Assembly (NCBI GenBank): GCA_029891385.1 | Contig: CM057228.1 | Location: 63,742,523-63,806,522, forward strand | Reading direction: 5' to 3' | Source of the DNA: Erythroxylum novogranatense | Lineage: Eukaryota; Streptophyta; Magnoliopsida; Malpighiales; Erythroxylaceae | DNA length: 64,000 nucleotides | Shown: positions 48,626-60,334 of the stretch, piece after piece | How the letters are laid out: each line of letters starts with the position of its first letter | Numbering within the stretch: the stretch's first letter is position 1 | Made by a program: the position numbers and the translations under genes | The notes under the pieces: model-generated | Told to the model about the DNA's origin: nothing | Database searches by the model: none | What the model saw: the letters and a program-made list of their open reading frames with translations, nothing else

Positions 48626-50046
48626 GACCTCCAAGAACTTAGCTCACCTCAATTATGTATGATTTAGAAACTCAGGAAATACAATTGTTAGTCCATCAAC
48701 CTAAACACCATAAAATTTAGCAAGTCCAGTAACAATGAAACCTATGCCAATATAGCTACTTTTCTTATTAAGACAAGTAATATTGTTTGAAAACATGGGT
48801 TTTTGTACAAACTCAGATCTTATTATCTGTGCACTAAAGTATGAATAAATCTTTACAAGAAGACTTGTTACTTTTATTTTTGATAATCATAATGTGAAAC
48901 ATAAATTTATGCAATAACAAATGTTCATAATTAAGTTATTAGGTGTATTTCTCACAGATAATTCATCCAACCACATTATGTGAATTTCTTCTTTTATCTT
49001 TTGCGATTCAGGCAATTAAATACTATGTGGCCAAATCATTAACACCTAAGGTATTTGGGTGGTTTGGGTTAAGTTGTTATCTTAAGGTTAGTTTCTTTGG
49101 TAAGGTTTGGTTGACGTTTATATGGGGTTTTGAATTTTGAGGATTGAATCTTGCAGGTATTAGAAAGGATTTTGGAGAAAGAAGATTTAAATATATTTCT
49201 TGGGAAGTTTTATATGGGATTTTGAATTTTGAGGTTTGAATCTTGCATGTATCAGAAAGGATTTTGGAGAAAGAAGATTTAAATATATTTCTTGGGAAGT
49301 TTCCCAATACGGATGGAGAGTCGAATGACATTATCCAACACTCAATATCATTAAAGTTGGACTAGTTGAACAATCTCACAATTTAATCCTCCTAGGTGTC
49401 AAGCTATAATTTGCTCCTCTTTTATCTTGAATATCACATTTTATCATTAGCTTTTTAAATTCTCTAGTGCACTGTTCCATGGAAATGAAATTTTGGTTAA
49501 GATTTTGTAATTGGACAAAATTATCTTAATAGTAATGATTAGGTAAGAACTTATGTGTAAGCTTATCGCATCTTCTACCAAGCCATAATTTTGCTTTTTT
49601 TCTTCATGTTCACACTTCTTTTTCAAGTTCTCCTACAAAATTAAGGCATGTTTCTTCAACTTGACAGCATTAATTTTCAGTTTTTGCTTATTCGAAATAT
49701 CCCTTAGGTCAAACATCAGATTGGAACCTTTGTTTAATATATAGAATGTCAATTATTATGTCATTGTCATGAAATGGTTGTCTTTGAGATTATTGACTAT
49801 TTATTAAGGATGGGTCACTACCATTAGTCATTTTCCATATTCATTCTTTGTTCCAATAAGGTTTATTTGGCATTAACTACTTTTAATTATTGAATTTGTT
49901 GCCTCATCTTATTCATCTCGATCTCATGAAGATTTTCTTCTTGGTGGCATTTTATGGGTATATGGTACGCCAACTCAGTATCTAAAGTTTGATGTGTTGG
50001 CTAGGGGTGCTGACGTGACGTCTATTGATTAGATAGGCTAAATTGA
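48626..50046. other. Repeat-derived non-coding DNA between solo LTR A and the copia element
   Basis: The first few hundred bases probably continue the inverted Athila-like fragment interrupted by solo LTR A. I recognise no gene in the rest. A 92-bp tandem duplication lies at 49121-49304. Confidence 0.4.
49121..49304. repeat. 92-bp tandem duplication
   Basis: Two copies of a unit start at 49121 and 49213, each with TTTTGAATTTTGAGG and then AGAAAGGATTTTGGAGAAAG; they differ at only a few positions. Confidence 0.9.
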
Positions 50047-50412
50047 TGTTGACGTAGCTTGCTACAGTTGTCTTTAACCTCTGCATGGCATATGGAGGTG
50101 CACAACGCATATGAAAAGAAATGGAGTGAGAAGGAAACCTAGGAGATAAAACACAATTGGGCAAAAACACTTTGATTTTGGACTTAGTCTAATGGGCTGA
50201 TAATCCAGTCTATTTATCTTAGTCCAAGTCCATTATTTTTTGACCCACATTCCTTTTCTATTTTATTCTAGTAGTGAATCTTTTCTATTACAATCACATA
50301 ATCTATTATAACAAATTGTAAACAGAACAACCTATATAAAAGGTTGGGATTCATACAATAAAATTTGAGCTAATATCATCTTTTGTTACATCTTTAATCA
50401 TGCTATCAGAGC
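50047..50412 (+). mobile_element. 5' LTR and primer-binding site of a Ty1/copia element
   Basis: The LTR runs from TGTTGACGTAGC (50047) to TTTAATCA (50400). It matches 58190-58512 over most of its length (for example AAGAAATGGAGTGAGAAGG and AATTGTAAACAGAACAACC). TATATAAAAGG (about 50333) is a good TATA box, with the downstream R/U5 part about 70 bp long. The primer-binding site TGCTATCAGAGC at 50401-50412 has one change from the usual TGGTATCAGAGC. The target-site duplication is imperfect: ATTGA before, CTTGA after the 3' LTR. Confidence 0.8.
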
Positions 50413-50524
50413 ATTGAGTAGCTTGATACTCTTCTCTCTCTACTGGTTCCATCTTTTTATCTTCATCCCAATGAAAATCCATCCTTAGTCTTTATCTTTT
50501 CTCTCTAGACAAGTACCAATTATC

Positions 50525-51380
50525 ATTTATGGAAACATCCATCTAGATGGCTCTGCTATCAAGAAACAAACACAAATTTATTGATGGATCTATCATAGCA
50601 CCACAAAGAGAAGATCCTTTGTTCATGTAGTGGTAAAGATGCAATATAATGGTCTTATCATGGTTATTAAGATCTGTAACGGATTCATTCACGCAAAGTA
50701 TAATCTGGTTTGACTTTGCAGTTGAAGTATTTGGAAGGAAGGTTTCACAAACAGATTCTTTTAGAATATCTAATCTCCAAGAAGAAATATATAGTCACAA
50801 ACAAGGTAATCTTTCAGTGTCTGACTATTACACATATCTTAAAATGCTATGGGATGAATTATTTAACTTAAGACCTTTTCCTAAATGCAAGTGTGAGCCT
50901 TAATGCAATTGTGATGTTTTAACTACATTAAAAAATTATCAAGAAGGGGACTGTGTTATTAGATTTTTAAAGGTTAAATGAATCTTACATTATTGTCAAG
51001 TCTCATATTATGCTTATAGACACTTTACCCGACATCAAAAGAGCTTTCACTATGGTAGCACAGCATGAAAGGTAATTAAACACCTAACATATTTTATCCT
51101 CACCAATCATTGAACCATAAGCCTTGTTTAGTAAAACTGACACCAAGAGAAATTATCAGGAGAACAGAAGACTCATTTGTACCTTCTGTAGGAACATCGG
51201 TCATGTGGAAAATAAATGTTATAAAAAACATGGTTTCCCCCCAAATATTTCAAATGTTAGACCATTTTATTCAAGCAGAGACAATAATGCCAGACCATTT
51301 TATTCAAGCAGAGACAACAATTAGAACAAATTCAAGACAATCAATCAAGTTGAGACTTACCATGATTGCCTCTCTTTAGA
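50525..51380 (+). pseudogene. Ty1/copia gag with CCHC zinc knuckle, broken
   Basis: The pieces are in different frames: an N-terminal part around 50545-50640, a central part 50649-50903 (VFGRKVSQTDSFRISNLQEE, DYYTYLKMLWDEL), typical of copia gag-like domains, and the zinc knuckle CTFCRNIGHVENKCYKKHG at about 51178-51235 (C-x2-C-x4-H-x4-C). A 40-bp direct repeat (GACCATTTTATTCAAGCAGA, 51260 and 51293) lies just after the knuckle. Stops and frameshifts make it non-functional. Confidence 0.8.
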
Positions 51381-51479
51381 TGTTAAAATTTCTTCACTCT
51401 CCAAAGAATCAGGACAAGACAATGTAAACTTCAGCTTCACTTTAAAGAAATACTCACTTATCTACATCATTCCTAGATC

Positions 51480-52350
51480 ACACCTCACTTCTCTATAATG
51501 TTTCCTCACCTCAAGAAAATTTATGGCACGAAATAATAGGGAATATTTCTAATCAAAGGCTACACATTCTGTCTATAATAGATTCTGCCGTTATTTTTCA
51601 AAAACACAGACCAATGTGATATTTGCCATTTTTCTAAACAAAGAAGATTGCCTTTCCATCCTAGTATTTCAATTGCAAAAGCTTGTTTTGATTTGATACA
51701 CATTGGTATTTAGGGTCCCTATCATACTCCTTCTATTCTTAGTTATAAGTTCTTTCTAACTATTATGGATGACCATAACAGAATGACATGGATAGATATG
51801 ATGAGACACAAATCCGAAACAAGAGATCTAATAAAAAGAGTTTGCTCTTATATTGAGAGACAATTTGAGAAACATATTAAATGCATTCGCAGTGATAATG
51901 GTATGGAATTTTGTATGAAAAATTTCTACATAGACAAAGGAATCTTACATGAAACTACATGTGTTGAAACATCATAATAGAATGGAAGATCTGAAAAAAA
52001 GCATCAACAAATTCTAAATGTAGCAAGAGCTCTAAAAAAGCAAGCAACCTGCCCATAAAATTATAGGCAGACTATATCATTCATGCTGTTTACTTAATCA
52101 ATCACATTCCTTCTCCTTTATTATCTAATCAATCTCCATATTCTATATTATTTGGTATTAATCTATATTTGACAACTCTAAAGGTATTTGGTTGCTTTTG
52201 TTTTGCTTCCACCAAAGAAGAAAATAGAGGGAAATTTGATGTAAGGGAAAAGAAATGTGTCTTTGTTGGTTATTCTATAGGCACTAAAGGATACCAGGTT
52301 TTTAACTTCAGCTCAAACCAATACCTATTGACCAGAGATGTCTAGATCTA
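51480..52350 (+). pseudogene. Ty1/copia integrase region, broken
   Basis: A GAG-pre-integrase zinc region is seen near 51520-51650 (CDICHFSKQRRLPFHPS, with the histidines upstream in NLWHEIIGNISNQRLHIL). The catalytic core follows at 51690-51980: FFLTIMDDHNRMTWIDMM and CIRSDNGMEF, the usual second catalytic aspartate context. Further matches reach 52340 (GYSIGTKGYQVFN). Several stops and frame changes are present. Confidence 0.8.
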
Positions 52351-52689
52351 TGAAACTATGTTTACCTACCTTACCTACTCCCTCATCTCAAACCTATTTT
52401 CTCCTATACTGCCCATTCATTCAAATTCACCCTTTGATGACTTCATTCCATCAGTTTCTACGAAACAACAACCTCTCTTTACACAACCCATCACTTCACC
52501 TACTTCTCCAACTCAACCTAACCTAAACCCACTACTGCGTCACTCTACTAGACAATCCAAGCCTCCATCACATCTTAAAGATTATCATTGTCCTACCATT
52601 TCACATACCTTTGCTCACACTCTTTCCTTTGTCCTATCTTATGACAACCTATCTCCTCAACATTGTGTTTATTCAGCTAGACTCTCCTC

Positions 52690-53608
52690 ACTCAAAGAAC
52701 CCACTACTTATAAGTAAGTAGTTGAATATCCGAAATGGAGAAATGTAATGTAAGCAGAATTAAAAGTCCTATAAGACAATAACACTTGGGAACTTAAACC
52801 CTTACCTCTAGGAAAAGTAGCAATTGACTGCAAATGGGTCCACAAATTCAAATTCAATGCAGATGAGAGTCTCCAATGATACAAATTCGTATAGTAGCCA
52901 AGGGTTTTACTTAGCAAGAAGGTTTGGATTACATAGAAACCTTCTCTCCTGTGGTAAAAACAACAACAATCAAAGTTTTGTGAGCATTAGTAGCCCAAAA
53001 AGACTGGTTACTACATCAACTAGACATAAATAAAGCATTTCTACATGGCGACTTACATGAAGAAGTTTACATGAAGAGTCCTCCCATATTATCTCTTCCA
53101 CATACTGACCTTGTTTGTCATCTCAAAAAAAGTATTTATGGTCTGAAGTAAGCCAGCCACCAATGGCATTCCAAGCTGACTTATGCCCTTCTTTCTATTG
53201 GTTTTGTTAAATCACAGCCCGATTAATCCATGTTTAGAAAGACAGTACATGACACCTTCATCATCTTGCTTGTCTATATTGACAATGTACTACTCGCCAG
53301 TAATGATACATAGCTCATCCAAACCACCAAAAAATTCCTCGATGATACCTTCAAAATTAAGGATCTCGGACCAGCAAAATATTTTTTGCGACTTTAATTA
53401 GTAAGACAATCTACTGGCATAAATTTAAGTCAACATAAATACACATTGGACTTACTTCAAGATAATATCTTTCTACTTTCAAAATCAGATGCTACTCCTA
53501 TGGCTTCAGACCTCCAATTGTTTTCATCTAGAGCTCACATCATAGACCCATCTTCTTTCCGCTGCTTGATTGAAAAACTTCTTTATTTGACCACCACAAT
53601 ACCAGACA
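52690..53608 (+). pseudogene. Ty1/copia reverse transcriptase, broken and interrupted
   Basis: Motifs of copia reverse transcriptase occur in order across shifting frames: an NNTWEL-like start (52780), KWVHKFKFNAD (52835), LDINKAFLHGDLHEEVYMK (53020-53080), VYIDNVLLASND (53275-53310; the YVDD motif reads YIDN here), and LIEKLLYLTTTIPDICC at the end. At 53613 the frame is cut by a 3.9-kb solo LTR and continues at 57562. Confidence 0.8.
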
Positions 53609-56600
53609 TATGCTGTAGCACCCCCTTACCATAGGGTATACACCGGGATAGCCGTAAGTCATTTCGATACATATCCTTCGATAAGGGTGAGCTACGAACA
53701 ATCACTACTGTACTTCATATGGCATCATAATAATAAAACATCAGTATAAAAAATCACTAATTTTTGAAACCCAAAATTTTCCCCATTTTATTTCACTAAA
53801 ATCAGAACTTTACATATCTGTCAGTTTTTTCACTGTCTGTACATTACTCCAAAAGCCTAATACACAATGCTATATAAATAGGGAAAAATCTAGGTCATCC
53901 CAAAAATCCCAGCTGACCGACCTGTGAGCCATGACTTCTCTTGCCAACATGATCTACATGGCAAGAAAAGTCTCTTTAGAGTTAGGAGTCTACTCTCGAT
54001 CCTGAAAAATAAGTTGCAATTTTGGATGAGTTTGCGAACTCAGTGAGGTAACCATCATCGATAGTTCACTCAATTCATGCAACATTCAATCATAACACAG
54101 TTGTTTTATAAATTCACATTCAGAAGTACCACATGATTGTTATCACATATGTATAAGGAATTTTGCCTTTCACTCAATCAAAAAGATTCAGTTAAATGCA
54201 TATGAAATGCGTATGTGACACTTTTTCAATTTATTACGGTGTTGTGACCGAGCGGCTAAACTGTCCCAATATGGGCGCATTAATCGTTGAGCCTGAGGCT
54301 CTGAATTACTGTAGGCTCGAGGCCCAAATACATTGAGCTTCTAGCTCTCGGTGGCTACTCCGGTCATAACTATCATTAACTGATCATGCATTCACGCAGG
54401 GAATGTACATGTAACAATGAAGCAATATATATGTCACAACCAACACCTATGTCAACATTTATGACATCATAAGCAAGTAGTTAGTAGCTTCCCAATACAT
54501 CGGACCTTTTGTCCGGAATCCATAATCAGAACACAATCCCACCATTATTCACCACAGAATTATAAGCAAATAATAATTGAGGAACCGTCTAGGTCACTCA
54601 CCAATAGCTTCCGAGCTAATTCCTAGAAGTCTTGGTAACGTCTGTGGGTTGACGTTCCAAATGCACCTCTATAACAGTCAAAATATTCAAACATTACCAA
54701 ACGTACAATCAGAAATATTTAATAATGCACATGTAGCAATTAAAATGTGTACAATGCTTGTTCGTGACATTCCGGCACTATACCAAAAATTCGCATCGCA
54801 AAATTTTCCTCTAAATTTAAGAAACTCAAAGAAACCAAAATCACTCAATTTGGACCTCTATAGGTCCAATTATTGATAAAACACGGGCTAGAAAAATATT
54901 TACCTGGTCCCGTCAATTTGACCTAATCAACCTATGTCAATTTCATCTCTAAAAATTCCCAGTTTCATATAGAAATGAAATTTAATAATTCACGAATCTG
55001 ATGCCTCGAGAATTAGGTCAATCGGAGATCGGACGAAAAAGTTATGCACAAAAGAAGTAAGAGCATTGATAATTAAAACTAATAATAATAAGAAAAAATT
55101 AAAAGAAATGGGTTGAGTGCGTTTTCGCACTCAACCTGTCTCGCTCTCGATCTCGCGAGGGCGACGAATCGCCCTCGCAAGATGCGAGGTTCCGAATTTT
55201 CAAAATAATTAATTTTTTTTCCATATTTTTCAAAACCACTTATTAAACCTTCCCTTCTTCCGCACTACACAACTCTTCACACACATGTCCAAAATCACAA
55301 ATGAGGTCTCATTGAAAAGATAACAAAAAACCCTACAAGTTTCATGAAGGTCGTGAAAACCAATTTCACCTCTAAGGGTGTCAAAAGTTCAATCAAAACT
55401 ACTGCCTTCACATTACCATTCAAAACAGTACAACATTTTTCCAAAAATCATATCTTTCCATCCCTTTGCCAAAAATTCCAAACTTTATATCAAAAGAAAT
55501 ATCAAAACATATTCTACAAATCAAATTCTCAATCAAAGTTTCTGCCTATATAAGTCATCCTCAACAGTAACACAATCTTCCAAAAATCATAACTTCTTAT
55601 ACCCTTGTCCAAAAATTCCATGCCTTATAGAAATGAAAATATCAGAAAACATACTACAATTCTCATAAAGGACTTCGAAGCAAATTCCACTTCTAACTAG
55701 GTCAAATTCTCTCACTCTTGTGGCTGCCCTGTTAAGCTTGTTAAATCAACATTTCACCTAAACCATATCCAAATTTTAAAAATTCATAACTTACAATCCC
55801 TATATCCATAATTCGCATATTATACCTCATTACAAAGTTAAGACATTCTTATACAACTTTTCATAAGATCACTTGAGCTAATTCAAACCATAACAGTCCA
55901 GAATTAGCTTCAGAACACAGTAACCACAAAGGCCATACTTAGAGACATTTCACACACCAAAACACATTAATACATGAATTACCATCTGAAAGTTAACAAG
56001 CCATAACTTTCAACCTAAAAATCGAAAAATGTCATACTTAGTGGAGATAGAAAGATAACAAGAAAATCTTCAACTTTTATGAAGACCAATTTCATAAAAT
56101 CTGTCTACCTTAGCCTAGAAAACTTTCCCAAAGTTTCAGGTCACAAAGCTTTAAATGCTAAAATCACCACTATTCACCCTGTACATATATCTTACTTTCA
56201 AAGCAAAATTCAAAACCTTTCAAGCCACAATTGGACAGAACTTCTTTCATAAAAATTCTAGCCAAACTTCTCAAGTTTAATTTAAGTCAAACCTCATCTC
56301 AATAGCATAACATATAAAAAGTTATGACCAAATCATTGGAACCTACACAAAGTAAAATTTCCAGATTTTACACCTAACTCTACTCCTATTATTCCAATAC
56401 CATTTCTACACCAATAAACATCCAATTTAGTCAAGAAATCAGCCACAAGTTCATCAAGACATTCACTTGAATAAGTAATCACAAAAATGGCAGCATACAC
56501 ACACAATTTTCTTACTTTAAGTCCCTCTCATCTAACATCATAAAAATCAATCTAAAACACTTAATTTACCAGTACAATATTCAATATCATTCATCCTCAA

Positions 56601-57566
56601 TCAATCATAAATCAACCAAGCAAATAATCTACCCATTTACACCAAACACAAGTTCAAGCAATTAATGTATAAGTCATCACAATAAATGCTTCTAACTACC
56701 AAATTAAGAACACAAAACAAAATTTTTACATATCAAGCTTCAAATCTTCAATTCTTCACCAACTCACCAACTTCCCTCTCACACCCCTCACACCCACGGC
56801 AACCATCATCATAAGGGGAAAGGCTTAAGTTAAGTTGGGTATCTTTTCTTGTAAATACAAGAAGGAGCAAGCCAAGAAGAAATAAGGGAGAAAAGATGAA
56901 CAAACAAAATCTTTTATCCAAAGAGAAGGCAAGCTACGAAGATGGAGAAGGAAAACACTCTCAAAATCACCTTTCACTCTTTCAACCTTAGAAATGTCGT
57001 GGAAGCTTGCACAAGTTAGGTTAATATATAACAATTAAGTCTAAGACACAATTAGGCAAGTGACATGTGTCACTTGCCACTTGTCTTGTTTTTAAGCCCT
57101 CTTTTATTTCTTTTCCAATAATAATTTAATTCTACTCCAATTTTGAATGGCTCATATCAAAAATTTCTAAAATCATGTATCTAAATTTTCAGTGCCATTG
57201 GATAGTCTTTTCCAATACCGGAAATCCAATCAGTCCGCCACTTGGCAATTTTTTCGGTTCGGATATTTTCTCCAAAATTTTTCAGAAAAAATTCTAAAAT
57301 TCCCTAAAAATGTAAAACACACAAAAATCCACTCCAATTCACTTTTCAAGCACAAAATCATATTTTTCACAATAAACACATTTATAGACACATATGCCGG
57401 AAAAATCATGAATGCATGTACAGTCATGTGCATGAGCAAAAATTGCCATTCATATATATATGAAGATCATATTATGCATGATTATGCCGAGATATGTATA
57501 CACACTCATACCCCGTCTCAAATTACTATTTTACCCTTCTCATCGGTGATGGGATGTTACATATGC
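53609..57566 (-). mobile_element. Solo LTR, 3948 bp, with perfect target-site duplication (family A)
   Basis: The LTR (53614-57561) begins TGTAGCACCCCC and ends GGGATGTTACA; TATGC flanks both ends (53609-53613, 57562-57566). It shares several blocks with solo LTR A at 45895 but is about 1.2 kb longer. No gag or pol lies inside. Reading frames within it, such as 55378-55668, have no similarity that I recognise. Its insertion split the reverse transcriptase/RNase H part of the copia element, so it is younger than that element. Confidence 0.92.
55111..55178. repeat. Two perfect CG-rich hairpins in solo LTR (53614)
   Basis: Hairpin 1 (55111-55136): stem GGTTGAGTGCG, loop TTTT, stem CGCACTCAACC. 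Hairpin 2 (55155-55178): stem GCGAGGGCGA, loop CGAA, stem TCGCCCTCGC; it overlaps the palindrome CTCGCGAG at 55152. They stand out in an AT-rich LTR and lie in a similar part of the element to the CGTCGCGACG array of the related LTR. Confidence 0.9.
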
Positions 57567-58189
57567 TTCGCTGTCCCATAACTTTCATAATTCATGAATG
57601 CACCAACAAATTGTCATCTTCAGGCGGTACATCGAATCCTTTGATACTTGAGAAATCTCCGAGTCAAGGGCTCCTATTCCGACGAGATTCACTACTAAAG
57701 CTTTGTGCATTCTCAGATTTTGACTGGGGAACTTGCCCTGACTTACGAAAATTTGTCACTAGTTACTACGTTTTTCTCAGATCTTCCTTAATCTCTTGGA
57801 ATCGAAAAAGCAACTAACAGTCTCCAAAAATTCCTCTAAAGCAAAGTACAGAGCTCTCGCACCATGATGTATGAACTTCAGTGGCTGTTTTATCATCTTA
57901 AGGACATCAGTGTCAACCATCTCCAACCGTCGTATCTCTACTATGACAATCTTTCGGCTATACACATAGCAGAAAATCCGATCTTTTACAAGCGAACAAA
58001 ACACATCAAGATCGATTGCTATGTTGTTCGTTAAAAATTGCAAAAAGGTGTCATCCACCTTTTTTTTTATCTCTACCATCGCTCGATTGGTTGACATCTT
58101 CACCAAAGCTCTACCAAAATTCTCCTTTTAAGACTTGTTACTCAAGCTCGACGTCATCCACGAAATCTACCACCCAGCTTGCGGGGGCA
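57567..58189 (+). pseudogene. Ty1/copia RNase H end of pol and polypurine tract
   Basis: This is the continuation of the copia pol interrupted at 53613. A frame over 57640-57817 reads SPSQGLLFRRDSLLKLCAFS and DFDWGTCPDLRKFVTSYYVF, which fits the start of copia RNase H; pieces matching its end follow up to about 58120. The tract GCTTGCGGGGGCA (58177-58189) precedes the 3' LTR. Stops are frequent. Confidence 0.75.
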
Positions 58190-58517
58190 TGTCAACAGAC
58201 TTCGAGCTTGCGGCAATGTGTGAAGAGAAATGGAGTGAGAAGGAAACCTAGGAGATAAAACACGATTCGGTCAAAAACACTTTGATTTCGGACTTAATTC
58301 AATGGGATGATAATCCAATCCATTTATCTTTGTCCAACTCTATTATTTTTTGACCCAAATTCCTTTTCTATTTTATTCTAGTAGTGAATCTTTTCTGTTA
58401 CTATCACATGATCTGTTATAATAAATTGTAAACAGAACAACCTATATAAAGGGTTGGGGTCATGCAATAAAATTGGGGCCAATATTATCTTTTGTTACAT
58501 CTTTCATTAACACTTGA
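58190..58517 (+). mobile_element. 3' LTR of the Ty1/copia element
   Basis: It begins TGTCAACAGACTTCG after the polypurine tract and ends CATTAACA at 58512; the matching 5' LTR is 50047-50400. The two differ in length and at many positions, so this insertion is clearly older than the gag-only element at 16582. The flanking CTTGA (58513-58517) compares with ATTGA at the 5' end. Confidence 0.75.
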
Positions 58518-59211
58518 ATAATGCGTGAACTTCTACTGACAGCGTTGTGACGACGGGTGGTTGCTTTGGTGGTCAAAAAATTTGTAGGTTTGATGTTTCT
58601 GTAACTTTGGAGAACAACTGCAGTGTTGGTTTTCAATAAAAACAATCTAAAATGAATTGAGACAAAACACATTCCATACTCCTGAAAAATGTGATCCTAG
58701 TGAAATTCAGACCTTCTTTGAACTCAAACACTTATGCAAGAAGCCTGGCTTTGTTACCAATATGACTCAGAGGAGATTTAACTCTAAGTAAGATATTCTT
58801 ATTGATTCTCAAATTCAAACTTGAACGAATGGGTTGGATTTTGATTTTGGGCTTTCCACCAATTTGATCCATATTTATATCATCTACAATGTCAATGTCT
58901 ACAACATTGTAATCATTGACAATAAGCTTATATAAATGAATTCATTAGGTTGACCAACTTTTACGTAGTCGGTTGTATTATATAACAATTGTATCTTGCA
59001 TAACTAACTATAAGTACAATAAATAAGAAATTATGTTTGTCTCTAGCTAAAGAATCACATTACGTAGTTCCACAAACCCGGCGAAATAACCGGATTTGCA
59101 TGTGCTCTTGTCCTTCCTTTACACTACTGTACCCATATACATTCAAGCTTTCACTCATCTTCTTTCTTTCTACACCATTGTACATCTTTCTCTGTTTCTT
59201 GATTTTCAAAC
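58518..59211 (+). promoter_or_regulatory. Upstream region of the PADRE gene
   Basis: Non-coding. A TATATAA word at 58978-58984 is a possible TATA box, though it would give a 5' UTR near 200 nt. A pyrimidine-rich leader (TCTTCTTTCTTTCTACACC and following, 59156-59205) looks like a plant 5' UTR. The copia LTR ends about 700 bp upstream of the start codon. Confidence 0.35.
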
Positions 59212-59607
59212 ATGGGAAATTGCTTGGCAAACAACGGAATTGTCATTCCACCGAATGCAAAGCTCGAGCAACGAAGCGCAGGGAAAATGACAGAACAAGG
59301 ATCATTATCACCAGGTGGTGGCAAGAGCAAGAAGGAACATCAAGGAGGCAAACTGGTCATCGATAACAATGGACATGATGATCGATTCACCAGAGATGGG
59401 GCCTTGAGGGTTAAAGTTGTAATGACAAAGAAGGAGCTAAAGGAGTTACTGAAACATTTAAAGAGTAATGACAACTACTCTGTAGAGCAACTGGTAAGTG
59501 CCATGAGTTTAAGATCAGGTGGTCGGACAAACAATTATATTGAAAATGGAGGGGTTTACGGTAGCTGGAAGCCTGATTTGGAGAGCATTCCAGAGAACCA
59601 TAGTTAG
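59212..59607 (+). CDS. PADRE (DUF4228) domain protein, small, probably N-myristoylated
   Basis: A complete single-exon frame of 131 codons. The N-terminus MGNCLANN has Gly2 for myristoylation and Cys4 for possible palmitoylation, as in many members, so plasma-membrane attachment is likely. The middle has a basic and glycine-rich segment, then RVKVVMTKKELKELLKHLK (about 66-84) and VEQLVSAMSLR (about 91-101), and a GGVYGSWKPDLESIPE tail; this order is typical of the short DUF4228/PADRE family. Members are plant-specific, often induced by pathogens, cold or abscisic acid, and their biochemical activity is unknown. The frame is intact in the midst of transposons. The ATG is the first in frame after a pyrimidine-rich leader. 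Confidence 0.88.
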   Translation: MGNCLANNGIVIPPNAKLEQRSAGKMTEQGSLSPGGGKSKKEHQGGKLVIDNNGHDDRFTRDGALRVKVVMTKKELKELLKHLKSNDNYSVEQLVSAMSLRSGGRTNNYIENGGVYGSWKPDLESIPENHS

Positions 59608-60334
59608 TCATCTGCAAAGGAGATCTATATAGGAGTAATTTGTGAGAAATTAACAGTTTCTGTTGAACCAGTTCGGTCTGATGATATTACTATTCGAGTT
59701 TTTGAGAATTTAAGATTACGATAATTATCTTTTCTTCATAGTTTGGAGGCTGCATCCAAGGGATAAATAGTTCTGTTCTTTCGAATTATCTTTAAAATTT
59801 TTACGTAATTAGATTGGGACTTTCTGGCTGCATACAGTCAACTATCCTCCATAATAAGATAACATATGAACACAAAAATTTCCAGTTTGTCAACTTTTGA
59901 CGTTCCCTCGATCACAATCTTTGAACTTTAATATCTTCTCGAATTAGATAGGAGTACAAGTTCAAACAGATTATTTACCTCATTGATCTTAAATGCACGC
60001 ACATGTACACAAATATATATCTATAGGTAAGTGATATACAAAATGGAATTAAAGAGATCTTAAATAGACGCAACGAAATCACCAGGCTTTGCAAACGTCA
60101 AATCCGAAACTATGAAAAAGTAATTGTACATGCAACTGAGAAACGAGGAAACAAAGAGAAATACAGAAAAACTAGCTGATGCCATATGGTCAATCATTTC
60201 AATTCGGAGCTTGAAACGGGCAGACTTTGATGAGCTCATTCCAAGCAGCCTTTAGCTTAGAGGCCTCTTAACCTGAAAACGCTGTAGATGATTGAAGCTT
60301 AATGCATTTTTTTCATACAACAAAGTAGAGTATT
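59608..60334. other. 3' flank of the PADRE gene, no gene seen
   Basis: No coding sequence is recognised. The first 200-250 bp after the stop are probably the 3' UTR. The remainder is ordinary AT-rich intergenic DNA. Confidence 0.4.

Noticed and set aside
57494..57817. 107-codon plus-strand frame as an independent gene
   Set aside because: Its first part is the end of a solo LTR and its second part is copia RNase H; it only crosses the insertion boundary.
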